Assembly: GCA_963775835.1 (NCBI GenBank) | Contig: CAVZKV010000019.1 | Location: 62,001-126,000 of the forward strand | Length of the DNA stretch: 64,000 nt | Source of the DNA: AWTP1-13 sp963775835 | GTDB lineage: Bacteria > Pseudomonadota > Alphaproteobacteria > Rhizobiales > Hyphomicrobiaceae | Direction of reading: 5' to 3' | Shown here: positions 36,579 through 45,548 of the stretch, piece by piece | Layout of the letters: every line of letters begins with the position of its first letter | How positions within the stretch are numbered: the first letter of the stretch is position 1 | Made by a program: the position numbers and the translations under genes | Notes under the pieces: generated by a model | The model's input: only the letters and a program-made list of their open reading frames with translations | The model's database searches: none | What the model was told of the DNA's origin: nothing

Positions 36579-36808
36579 ACCCGAAGGTCGGCTGTGGGGT
36601 CAAAGGCAGCCTCGCATCAGGGTTCCTGAGACCTTCATTCTGCGTCGCAGCTCCCTAAATTCCGGGTACGAGACCAGGTCGATTGGCACAATTATTCTTG
36701 GTGCCAGCACAGTACATCGACACCGCCATTCCCAATGCGCAATGATTGGTGGGTTTTTCCTTAACGGTTGCAGAGCTAATGACGACCAAAATATGCTGGG
36801 CGCAAGGG

Positions 36809-37085
36809 ATGCCGTTTAATCTCGCGGAACGGTTCATCAGCGCGGCAGAGGAATGGGCGCCACTACCGCATTCCTATCGGCAAGCCATGATGGCGAGCAA
36901 TGGCGGAGAGGTGCCGCCTACGATGATGTCTGGAACCTGCATCCCATTTTGGACAATTCTGATCGCAAGCGTCTATCGCGCTCCTGTAACGATACCTTAC
37001 GCGAGACCCGCATGATGCGCGATTGGCCGGGTTGGCCCGAACATGCGGTTGCGACAGCTGATAACGGCACCGGCATGGCCTCAAT
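36809..37085 (+). pseudogene. Second SMI1/KNR4-family gene, frameshifted and 3'-decayed
   Basis: The ATG at 36809 reads MPFNLAERFISAAEEWAPLP and HSYRQAMMASNGGE, the standard opening of a short SMI1/KNR4 branch. Near 36905-36915 the frame shifts and continues YDDVWNLHPILDNSDRKRLS, RSCNDTLRETRMMRDWPGWP and TADNGTGM. The family's following strands are not found, so the 3' end is lost or further shifted. The end at 37085 is approximate. Members are mostly toxin-immunity proteins. It is unrelated in detail to the intact member at 21652, which belongs to another branch. No toxin gene is nearby. Confidence 0.78.
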
Positions 37086-37156
37086 CGTTCCGAATGATTG
37101 CCAACTTCGACGCGATTGGAACCTTTCCAGCTTCACGCCCGCTGTCTGACGCCAAC

Positions 37157-37912
37157 TTAACGGCCCGCAGATCTACAAGCGACGATGTCTCGCGGCCGCT
37201 TGCGCTCGGCTTGAGTAGGTGGTGAGAACACCGCGAGATAGCCGGCATCACCCGCGAGCTGGTGCAGCGCTATTTGCCGATATCCAACCGCTGCGAGCTC
37301 ACAGCGCAAGAGTTCAAGCGGCGTGCCATGTTGTGAGGTGGGGCGGTCGAGGTCAACAATCCCGACCCGAGCGCCGGATTTCAGGGCTGGGGCGAGGTTG
37401 TAGAGAAACGCGTAGGGCTGAGCCACCTCGTGGTACATATGTACGAGGATGGCTACGTCGAGCGAAGCGGCAGGGAGGCGCGGATCGTGCGGTTCGCCAA
37501 GCGCTAAGCCAACATTGGACAACTTCAGACGTTTGATGCGCTCGGCGAGTTGGTTCAGATAATCCTGGGTGACATCCTGGGCGATCATACGCCCACCTCG
37601 CCCTAGTAGTCGCGAGAGGCGCACCGTATGGTACCCGCTGCCGGCGCCGATGTCGCCAACGGTCATGCCAGGCCTTATTGCAAGAAGCCTCGCGAGCTGG
37701 CCGGATTCATCAAAGGCATCGCGTTGCCGCTCCGTGGAGCGGCTTGGGCTTACGATTTCCGCAACGGGGCGTTCCGGCTTGGGAAACGCGCGCGCCGGTT
37801 CGCCAGGCGGCGCGAGGTAGGTGATCTCAAAAGCGTGGACGCGGCCGGCGCCTGGCGCGAAAGTCAAGAGCGCCGTGGCGATAAGCGCTGCGATGACGCT
37901 ACTGCGCCTCAT
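37157..37912 (-). CDS. Exported class I SAM-dependent methyltransferase-like protein
   Basis: A 251-residue protein with an N-terminal signal peptide (SSVIAALIATALLTFAPGAG), odd for a methyltransferase because SAM is cytoplasmic. This exported group is nonetheless widespread in rhizobia. Motif I is TVGDIGAGSGYHTVRLSRLL, then GGRMIAQDVTQDYLNQL (motif II) and SLDVAILVHMYHEVAQPYAF (motif IV region, His-Glu). The start at 37912 has gaggg very close upstream. The signal could instead be a membrane anchor with an inward domain. The gene is solitary. Target and true topology are unknown. Confidence 0.85.
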   Translation of the reverse strand: MRRSSVIAALIATALLTFAPGAGRVHAFEITYLAPPGEPARAFPKPERPVAEIVSPSRSTERQRDAFDESGQLARLLAIRPGMTVGDIGAGSGYHTVRLSRLLGRGGRMIAQDVTQDYLNQLAERIKRLKLSNVGLALGEPHDPRLPAASLDVAILVHMYHEVAQPYAFLYNLAPALKSGARVGIVDLDRPTSQHGTPLELLRCELAAVGYRQIALHQLAGDAGYLAVFSPPTQAERKRPRDIVACRSAGR

Positions 37913-38714
37913 GCCCTCTGCGAACCCACTTGTTGCCGTGCGCTACGAAAGCACCTGACAGTGAGAAACAACTATTGAAGGGATTGTCAACTTCACCCCT
38001 CCCCCAAAGCAACCACCAAGCAATGGCTCGACCCTCTTTGCGGCCCCTCCAAAAACCCCGCCTATCCTCCCACAGGTCGGCCCAGACGCCACCAGACACC
38101 TGGAATAGTTTTCTCCTCGAAGAGGCATTGTGCCGGCGGACCGCCGATCCCAAAGATGAGCATTGTGACGTTTTCGCTTCACCTTCGCACTCACCTCTCG
38201 ACCACGGGTCGGTACATAACCGCCTTTGCCAATTCGGTCCTGCGAGAAGCGCTTCTCTCTTAAGGCGCTGCCGGTAGAAATGCCCACACGCCCGTGGCCA
38301 ATCGCGATCATCACATTGAGAAATCGCACACTGAGTGCGGTCGTCGGAGTGTTTATCGAAAGCGTTCGCGCGTGCATGCGGTAGACGCCAACCGGAATGC
38401 CACAATTCAGGGTCAATGACGGGAGTGTCACGACGCGGTTTGAGCCGGTCTCAGATACCTCTGTAAGCCGACCTGGGTCCTTTATCGCCGCACCAGTCTG
38501 GGTCGTGCCAGAAGCGATCATGGTTGGTCCGCGCAGAGCATTCCCTGCAAATTGGCTAACCCCTGCCGTGTTGCACCTTTTGCTGTGGCAAATCAGCGAC
38601 CAGCTCGCCGCAGCTGGCCTGTCCAATGAGCGGGGCCACCCTTGCCATCCGCAATCAATCGACGAATGATTGAAGGCGACTTGTCATGGACCGCAACATG
38701 GAGGGTTAAGTCAC
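37913..38714. other. Divergent intergenic region, no gene recognised
   Basis: Between the exported methyltransferase (minus) and the iron alcohol dehydrogenase (plus); both promoters should be here. A 227-codon minus-strand open frame spans most of it but has no family character and no ribosome-binding site. Confidence 0.45.
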
Positions 38715-39890
38715 ATGGCGGCATCGGGACGCGTCAATTTCGGGACCATGGACTCGGTGGTCTTCGGCAAGCCCGCCGCTGAGGCCGTCGCAGAGGAGGC
38801 GCGACGGCTCAGCGCCACGCGCGTGTTCCTGATGGTGTCGAGCTCTCTCAACCGCAACACCGACGAGATTGCCAGGGTGAAGGCGGCCCTCGGCAACCGC
38901 TGCGCCGCCGTCTGGGATGGCATGCCGCCGCACACGCCCCGCTCGGCGGTGCTGAGGGCGACGGAACAGGCGCGGGCCGTCGAGGCCGATCTCATCGTCA
39001 CTATCGGCGGCGGTTCGATCACGGACGGCGCCAAGGCCGTGCAGATGTGCCTTGCCAACGGCATCCGCACCGCCGATGCAATTGACGCGCTACGCCCCGT
39101 CAAGGGCGCTGACGGCACCGTCAGCCCGCCCGCCACCATGAAGGCGCCGACCGTGCGTCAGATCAGCGTGCCGACGACCATCTCCGGTGGCGAGTTCAGC
39201 GCCATCTCGGGCGTCACCGACGAACGCACGAAAGTAAAGGAGCTCCTGCGACATCCGCGCATCATGCCCGCGACGGTGATCCTCGACCCGGCCGTCACCC
39301 GCCACACGCCCGAATGGCTCTGGCTCTCGACCGGTGTGCGCGCCGTCGACCATTGCGTCGAGGGCATCTGCTCGGGCGAGGCGCATGCCTATGGCGATGC
39401 GCAGGCGCTCAAAGGCCTGTCCCTGCTCGCCAGCGGGCTGCCGCGCGTCAAGAACAATCCGGCCGACCGCGACGCCCGCCTCGACTGCCAGCTCGGCACA
39501 TGGCTGTCCATGGGCCCGCTTTCATCGGGCGTGCCGATGGGCGCGAGCCACGGCATCGGCTACGTGCTCGGCGCCGTCTTCGACGTGCCGCACGGGCACA
39601 CGTCGTGCATCATGCTGCCGGCCGTCATGCGCTGGAACGAGCCCGTCAACGCTGACCGCCAGGCCCTGATCTCCATCGCCATGGGGCGGCCCGGCGACGC
39701 CGCCGCCGCCGTGCTTGATGCCTTTATCGGCGGCCTCGGCATGCCGAGGAGCCTTGCCGCCGTGAACATTGGGCGCGAGCACTTTCCGCGCATTGCCGAG
39801 CAGGCCATGGCGACGCCCTGGGTGCCGCGCAATCCGCGTCCCATCAAGGGGCCCACGGAGGTGCGCGAAATCCTGGAGCTGGCGGCCTGA
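38715..39890 (+). CDS. Iron-containing alcohol dehydrogenase, maleylacetate reductase-like
   Basis: A 391-residue type III (iron-dependent) alcohol dehydrogenase. Residues 80-100 carry the nucleotide loop LIVTIGGGSITDGAKAVQ. Metal ligands are expected in STGVRAVDHCVEGICSGEAH and in VPMGASHGIGYVLGAVFDVP with HGHTSCIMLPAVMRWN. The group includes maleylacetate reductases of aromatic ring-cleavage pathways and 4-hydroxybutyrate- or hydroxyacid-oxoacid-type enzymes. The ATG at 38715 has a ggaggg site about ten bases upstream; a 15-codon upstream extension is ignored. No ring-cleavage dioxygenase adjoins, so the substrate stays open. It should be cytoplasmic. Confidence 0.9.
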   Translation: MAASGRVNFGTMDSVVFGKPAAEAVAEEARRLSATRVFLMVSSSLNRNTDEIARVKAALGNRCAAVWDGMPPHTPRSAVLRATEQARAVEADLIVTIGGGSITDGAKAVQMCLANGIRTADAIDALRPVKGADGTVSPPATMKAPTVRQISVPTTISGGEFSAISGVTDERTKVKELLRHPRIMPATVILDPAVTRHTPEWLWLSTGVRAVDHCVEGICSGEAHAYGDAQALKGLSLLASGLPRVKNNPADRDARLDCQLGTWLSMGPLSSGVPMGASHGIGYVLGAVFDVPHGHTSCIMLPAVMRWNEPVNADRQALISIAMGRPGDAAAAVLDAFIGGLGMPRSLAAVNIGREHFPRIAEQAMATPWVPRNPRPIKGPTEVREILELAA

Positions 39891-40371
39891 TGGAAGGGCT
39901 CCCAAACCTGGGGCCACGGCAGGTCTTCTCACCCCCAAATGCCGGGTCCGACGTTGATCGATCGCGCCGCGCGCGGGCAGAATGGGAAGCGTATATGCGA
40001 CCGTCCGCTCGCCGCGGCAGCCCGGTCGCAGTTCGCGGACCTGGGCAAAGCAGAGTAGAAGGTGTGAGGACGTCTGCAAAAGGCCCGGCCGGTCGCCCGA
40101 AAGCTCTGCCGCGCCGTGAGCCACCCTACTGCGCTGATCGGACCCTTCCCGAGCTCGACCCGGTGCGGCTGCGGAGGACAGGGGGACGCCGACATCCGCG
40201 TACCGCTGATGGTGGTCCCCGCAGCGCGACGTCCGGCTGATCGCCGATGAAGACGCCGGGCTCTCGGCGCGGCTGCGGGCCGAGATCCGCGGGGGCAGCG
40301 CTCGATCTCCTCGGCTCAAAATCGGCAAGATCGGACGAGATGGGAGGGTAGTCTAGCGAATCATTAAAAGC
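39891..40371. other. Intergenic, no gene recognised
   Basis: High-GC DNA after the alcohol dehydrogenase. A long antisense frame crosses from the dehydrogenase into this region but looks like compositional noise. Confidence 0.4.
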
Positions 40372-40620
40372 TTAGCAGGCATCATCGATAGCGACATCCT
40401 CATTGAAAGCAGCAAAGTCCTCCGTCACAAGCTGCAATTGATCAAGGGGATTTCGGTAGAGGTAGATGCGGGCGCCGTTCGGACAAATGCGCGCGAGCTC
40501 CGCTCCCTGTTGTTCAGCTCTCGATGTAGTGTGCTCAGCTTCAGTAGATTCCCGAAGCAGACCCAGCGCGAGCAAGCCTATCAAGGCACCTATCGCGAAT
40601 GATTTTTTGCAGATCGACAT
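40372..40620 (-). CDS. Small exported protein, unknown
   Basis: An 82-residue protein. The ATG at 40620 has an agggtgg site and opens a signal or anchor helix (KKSFAIGALIGLLALGLLRE). The remainder is acidic, ending LVTEDFAAFNEDVAIDDAC, with two cysteines (ICPNGARIYLYRN and the last residue) that could pair. I do not recognise the family. A longer open frame upstream to 40713 would bury the hydrophobic start. Confidence 0.65.
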   Translation of the reverse strand: MSICKKSFAIGALIGLLALGLLRESTEAEHTTSRAEQQGAELARICPNGARIYLYRNPLDQLQLVTEDFAAFNEDVAIDDAC

Positions 40621-41140
40621 CGAAGCCACCCTATGATGGACCCCGCCCTTCATAGTTTGACGGGGGCGAGTTAATCTTTGGTTTACCGAGAAAGCGCCGA
40701 AAATTCTGCGCAATTCCGCGCGCGCGTGCGCGAGGCATTAGCGCAGTTCGCCGACGTCTATCCACCGTCGTCCTCAACCGATTGCGCGAGCTCAGGATGT
40801 CGGCCTTACCCAGTAAGCGGGCAAGATGATCGGCACCTGCCTGGAGGTCCGGCAAGCGCCAGACGCGGTCGCTCGCCTCGACAAACTCACCAATGGCCGA
40901 ATTGACCAAGCCAAGGCCCAGTGAAACGGTTCTTTGGATGTGGATACGCAACCCTGGAAGATGACCGAAGGAAGCATTGCAATGTGCACTTGCCAATGGT
41001 GGGTGCTTTGTGGGCGGGCGCTTCCAAGACCCAGAAGGTGTTTTGATAAGCGGAGAGGCCTTCTTTAGTCGACCGTTCGTGTCGCTATTTATGGTCGAGG
41101 AGCATGCGAAGCATATCGCCAGGCCGTGAGCTTGGTCTTC
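40621..41140. other. Intergenic, no gene recognised
   Basis: Open frames on both strands up to about 120 codons, none convincing. It lies upstream of the small exported gene and downstream of the dienelactone-hydrolase-like gene. Confidence 0.4.
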
Positions 41141-41927
41141 TCAAGGTGACGTTGCCAGATTAGTCGCGAGGAAGGTGCTCACCTTGTCCCATGCGTCAGT
41201 GGCGGCAAGCTTGTCATATTCTAGCCAGTGACCGAGAATCCTGATTCCGGGGTGAAGCTGAGGGAAGTCAAATCCGTGGTAGGCACCGGGATAATTACAA
41301 GATCAATCTTGGCTCCATCTGTGCGCGGCTGTGCAACCATCTTGCGACAGGCCTCTGCAGGCGTCCAATCGTCGGCATCACCGATCAAGATCATCGTCGC
41401 CACGGTCATGATCGCGGAGAAGCCTTGGCAGGAGGGGTAGCAGGCTATTGCCGCTCGGAACTTGCGGTCAAATTTCTTCTCCAACGCGCCACGCTGTACG
41501 GCAAGCAATGCCGAGTAGCCGCCCATGGAGTTGCCGAGTACGGCGACGCGGCTCGGGTCGACGAAAGGCTGCTGTGACAGGTACGCGAGAGCAGCGTACG
41601 CGTCTACCTCCTGACCGACGAAGAATTGGCCACATTCGCCGGTGCTGTTACGCGGCCCAAGGCTGTCGACCGTCAGCGCGACGTATCCCAAGGATTTTAG
41701 GTCGTCGGAAATTGCCGCGGATGCCGGTGAGAAACCGTTGCAACCGTGCAGAACGACAACGGCAGGAAGCGGGCCCGGGGCATCAGGGCGCGCAAGGTAG
41801 CCGAGAAGGTGCGACGGAAACGGATGTCCAGGAGGTTGGGGAAACTGACCAACGTACCGGCTGATACACTCGCGATCCCCAGGCACATCATTAGTGTGGC
41901 GCTTGCGACAAGTTGAGCGGCAGGCAT
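41141..41927 (-). pseudogene. Exported dienelactone hydrolase-like enzyme, two frameshifts
   Basis: The ATG at 41927 opens a signal peptide (AAQLVASATLMMCLGIASVS) and reads GTLVSFPN. A CCCC run near 41845 breaks the frame. The next frame gives GHPFPSHLLGYLARPDA, LPAVVVLHGCNGFSPAS and the nucleophile elbow AVLGNSMGGYSALLA. A second break near 41285-41295 (a short T run) precedes PGAYHGFDFPQLHPGIRILG, which carries the catalytic His, and HWLEYDKLAATDAWDKV, with a stop at 41141-41143. Without both corrections the enzyme lacks its leader and its catalytic His. Family members hydrolyse lactones or esters. It is divergent from the S9 peptidase gene. Confidence 0.82.
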
Positions 41928-42151
41928 TGGTGCAGCAACCCACCTGGGCAGGGTTTGATAGGGTCAGGGTAGGCCGACGGAATGTTAGCCAATTATGCGC
42001 GCACGCCAAAGCTCGATTGTGATCTACATCGCCGCGTGAGGGCGTCAGCTCGACCCCTCAGCAACTAGCCTCAAACAACAAGACTGTGGGCAAATCGCAT
42101 CGTGCCTCCAGCGGTGCGTTTGATCAGCCAGATGCCAGAGGGGGACCGCAC

Positions 42152-44089
42152 TTGATCGGCACCGCGCGTTCACTCATTCCCCGCCGTACATTGTTTGACA
42201 ACCCGACATTCTTCGGCGCGAAAATCTCGCCCGATGGCCGTTGGATTTCCTGGCTCGCGCCCGTGGACGGCGTGCTCAACGTCTGGATAGCGCCGGCCAC
42301 CGACATGAAGGCTGGAGAGCCAGTGACGCGCACGACGGGCCGGCCAATCAACTGGCAGGATTGGTCCGCGGACGGCCGCTTCCTGATGTTTCTCAACGAC
42401 GAGACGGGCGATGAGAACTATCACCTGTTCGTTGTCGATCCCATGACGCACGCCACACGAGATGTCACGCCACTTGCGAACATCAGCGTCCAGCTCAGCC
42501 TTTGGTCGCTGGAAGCTCCGGGCGATGTCGCCGTCAAGATCAACGACCGCGATGCGCGCTGGCACGATCTCTATCGCATCGAACTTGCGACGGGTCGGCG
42601 CGCGCTGATCTGGGAGAACACGGATGAGTTGCTCAATGTTCACCTAGATTGGCATCTGCGACCCCGGCACGCGCGCAGCAATGCCCCCGACGGAGGCTCT
42701 AGGTTGTGGCGCATCGAGGGTACGGAGCTGCGGCCTTGGCGCGATGTGCCCTACGAAGACAGCGTAACGACCTGGGCTGGGATCTTCAATCGGAGTAACG
42801 AACGTGTGCTCCTGCTGACGAGTATGGGTCGCGAGACTGCTGCGTATTCCTGGCACGACTGGGCAACCGGTCGCGATACTCTCATCGCCGAGCATCCCAG
42901 GGCGGATTGCTCGTATCTCGTTCTGCACCCCACGACGTATGAGGTCGACGCAGTTGGTGTTACCGCTACCCGACAGGAGTGGGTCCACATTGCTCCTGGC
43001 ATCGCTACCGATTTCGCTCTGCTGCAGAGGCGGCTCAAGGGTTTCGAGTTCAGCATTCAGAGCCAGACGGACGACAATCGCCGCTGGATCGTCATGGCCC
43101 ACAAGGCAGAGCAACCCGCTACCTACTATCTGCTCGACCGCGACAAGCAGTCGTTGACGGAATTGTTCCGCGCGCGCCCGGCACTTGTGCCCTACCAGCT
43201 TGCGCCGATGAGTACGGTCCAGACAAGATCGCGCGACGGGCTTGATCTCGCCTCCTACTTGACATTGCCGGCGGACATTCAAGGGGACCGGCCACCTAAG
43301 CCACTGCCGATGGTGCTGGTCGTCCACGGCGGTCCCTGGTCTCGCGACGTCTACGGCTATCGCGCCGACCACCAGTGGCTCGCCGACCGTGGCTATGCCG
43401 TCCTGTCGGTTAACTATCGTGGTTCCACCGGTTTCGGCAAAGCCTTCATCGCTGCGGGCGAGAAGCAGCATGCGGCCAAGATGCACGATGACCTGATCGA
43501 CATGGTTGAATGGGCGATCAGCGAAGGCATCGCTGAGCGCGACAAAGTCGCAATCTTCGGCGCGTCCTACGGTGGCCTTGCCGCGTTCATCGGCGCCACG
43601 TTCACGCCGGATGTGTTCTGCTGCAGTGTGCCGGTCGTTGGAATTACGAACCTGCAGACTCTGCTGGAGTCTATGCCACCCTATTGGGCGGGTTTTGCCG
43701 AGTTCATGTATCGCAGCTACGGCGATCCGCGCACGCCGGAGGGGCGCGCACTGCTAGCCGAGCGCTCACCCATCCATAAGGTCGATTGCATCAAGAAGCC
43801 GATGCTAATCTTCCATGGCGCCAACGATGTGCGCTGCAAGGTCGCCGAGAGCGACACGATCGTCGCGGCCATGCAGGCGAAAAACATACCCGTCATCTAT
43901 GTCGTCTATCCTGACGAAGGTCACGGCTTCCACAAGCCGCCGAACCGGCTGTCGTACATCGCCATCGCCGAGGCGTTCTTCGCGCGCCATCTTGGCGGCG
44001 CGTGCGAGCCGGTCGGTCGCGATTTCGAGGGCTCCAGCCACGAGGTCCGTGCCGGTGCGGAGATACTTTTGGAGATCGGGGCTACGTAA
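42152..44089 (+). CDS. Prolyl oligopeptidase-family (S9) serine peptidase
   Basis: About 645 residues. An N-terminal beta-propeller (SPDGRWISWLAPVDGVLNVW, WSADGRFLMFLNDETGDEN) precedes the alpha/beta hydrolase domain. The catalytic triad is visible: Ser about 472 in IFGASYGGLAAF, Asp about 559 in FHGANDVRCK and His about 591 in PDEGHGFHKPP. The entrance strand MVLVVHGGPWSRDVYGYRAD is typical of acylaminoacyl-peptidase/S9C-like members, which remove residues from short peptides. The TTG at 42152 with a gaggggg site is preferred; a GTG at 42086 is in frame but lacks one. No signal peptide, so cytoplasmic. It is divergent from the broken dienelactone hydrolase gene. Confidence 0.9.
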   Translation: MIGTARSLIPRRTLFDNPTFFGAKISPDGRWISWLAPVDGVLNVWIAPATDMKAGEPVTRTTGRPINWQDWSADGRFLMFLNDETGDENYHLFVVDPMTHATRDVTPLANISVQLSLWSLEAPGDVAVKINDRDARWHDLYRIELATGRRALIWENTDELLNVHLDWHLRPRHARSNAPDGGSRLWRIEGTELRPWRDVPYEDSVTTWAGIFNRSNERVLLLTSMGRETAAYSWHDWATGRDTLIAEHPRADCSYLVLHPTTYEVDAVGVTATRQEWVHIAPGIATDFALLQRRLKGFEFSIQSQTDDNRRWIVMAHKAEQPATYYLLDRDKQSLTELFRARPALVPYQLAPMSTVQTRSRDGLDLASYLTLPADIQGDRPPKPLPMVLVVHGGPWSRDVYGYRADHQWLADRGYAVLSVNYRGSTGFGKAFIAAGEKQHAAKMHDDLIDMVEWAISEGIAERDKVAIFGASYGGLAAFIGATFTPDVFCCSVPVVGITNLQTLLESMPPYWAGFAEFMYRSYGDPRTPEGRALLAERSPIHKVDCIKKPMLIFHGANDVRCKVAESDTIVAAMQAKNIPVIYVVYPDEGHGFHKPPNRLSYIAIAEAFFARHLGGACEPVGRDFEGSSHEVRAGAEILLEIGAT

Positions 44090-44196
44090 GTTGGACCGCC
44101 CAATCGTATACCCTTGCTACTTCCTTCTGCGCGCTTGGAGCGTCGGATAGGTTGCAGGCACTCCTAGTGTAAAAAGGCCTGCGCGGTCTCCTAATG

Positions 44197-44256
44197 TCAG
44201 CCTGAGACCAAGCCGCTACCCGCTGGGTACGCCAGCTTTCCCCCAGCTGCGGAAGC
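44197..44256. repeat. 60-bp dispersed repeat, copy 1
   Basis: Begins tcagcctgagacc and ends cagctgcggaagc; a second copy in the same orientation lies at 53487-53548. Both ends match exactly and the middle differs by small substitutions and indels. Both copies are intergenic. The two copies flank the segment containing the YcxB-like, caspase, DUF533, P450, GNAT and GST genes. Confidence 0.7.
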
Positions 44257-44333
44257 GCTGATGCGCTGCAGCGCATTGGTGCTCTGTACTAGGAACGGCT
44301 GCGAGCATACGTAACAACGTGGGGTAGCCGCGT

Positions 44334-44945
44334 TCAGACGCGTGTGGCTCGTACCGCGACGACGCTTCTATCGACGAGGCTTGCTTGCCGCGCCGCCTCG
44401 GACAGGCGCGGTAGCACCATTTCGACGAAGTCTCTGAGTTCGACTGTACCGATGAAGGCGCTGGTTGGCACAAAGTGTGTCATGCCCCCGACCAGAAAGC
44501 AGACTGCCGTAGGAGTCACAAACATCCGCTCGATCGCTTGCCACATGACCCATCCGCCACCATCTTGGCTTTCCCAGTGCATCCGATCGGGAAAGACCTC
44601 GAATGTAAGCGGCACCGGTGGTTTGCGCTGTGTCAGCCAACGCGCTGTGAGCCTTCGGGCGAGCCAGCGGCAGACGAACAACCACATCGCCACCGACGTA
44701 ACGACAAACACGATGAGCGGACTCCAGAAAACAATCATTGGATGCAGAAAGGGCGGCAGCACGCTCCTAATGTTCTCGTCCCACACGATGACGGCAAGCA
44801 GCACCGAAAGTTGCAGGATCGGTAACAACCACCAGACGTATCTTTGCGCGGCGGAGAAGTGGTAGCGGTGCGCTTGTCGCTGCACGGCAAATGTCGCTGC
44901 GTAGTCGGGCGTATAGGTCAGCCGAAGTCCAGAAGCGCCTGCCAC
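44334..44945 (-). CDS. YcxB-like membrane protein
   Basis: A 203-residue protein with two membrane helices (residues 38-55, YVWWLLPILQLSVLLAVIVW; residues 70-95, FWSPLIVFVVTSVAMWLFVC) and a cytoplasmic C-terminal domain resembling YcxB: FPDRMHWESQDGGGWVMWQA, IERMFVTPTAVCFLVGG and HFVPTSAFIGTVELRDFVEM. YcxB-domain proteins are of unknown function; the C-terminal domain has a PH-like look. The GTG start at 44945 has a ggaggt site. It converges on the S9 peptidase and is divergent from the caspase gene at 45549 across 600 bases. Confidence 0.78.
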   Translation of the reverse strand: MAGASGLRLTYTPDYAATFAVQRQAHRYHFSAAQRYVWWLLPILQLSVLLAVIVWDENIRSVLPPFLHPMIVFWSPLIVFVVTSVAMWLFVCRWLARRLTARWLTQRKPPVPLTFEVFPDRMHWESQDGGGWVMWQAIERMFVTPTAVCFLVGGMTHFVPTSAFIGTVELRDFVEMVLPRLSEAARQASLVDRSVVAVRATRV

Positions 44946-45548
44946 GGTCCACCTCCGCGCTATGCCGACCTATCGAACGCCGACTGTACCCAGCGGCGAG
45001 AGGGGCCGGCTGGTCTTCACTGCGTCGCTCGATGCCAACGACTGACATGCGAACATGGCGATTTAAGATCTGCATTCGGCCGTCCCGTGGTCAGGAAGGA
45101 GCTATTGGCGACGGCGAGGTGCCAAACTGCGAAAAATTCGTAGTGGCGGAGGATTGGACTGTTACGAATTCAGGGAGGGTGCAAAAGTGCCAGTCGGCCG
45201 ATGTAATACGCGTTCCAGACATGAGAGACATGTAGGGGAACAGTACCTACATTGAATTTTTTCTGGTCGGCAGGGTAACCGATATCTTCCGCGCTTCTTG
45301 CGGTTATGGCGAAGATTGATCGATTGCGACGCTTAGGAAGAAATACGGTAGGCATTGATAGACGAAGACCGCGCTGCGGTTCCGCTGTCCTCCAGGAGAT
45401 GGCGTCTCAGCTAGGATGCTGCGCGGCAGGCTTCCCTCGCCCGTGTCAATCCCGCTCCACTGCGCCCGCGCGCCATCCCGCAACCACCATCACAGTCCCA
45501 ACCAATTGATGCCGTAGCTTCGGCGCGCTCAAGAGGGAGTTGCGGAGC
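44946..45548. other. Divergent intergenic region, no gene recognised
   Basis: Carries the promoters of the YcxB-like gene and the caspase gene. Open frames up to about 114 codons on the plus strand are not family-like. Confidence 0.45.

Noticed and set aside
37943..38626. 227-codon minus-strand frame in the intergenic region
   Set aside because: No family resemblance, no start signal, composition like random GC-rich DNA.
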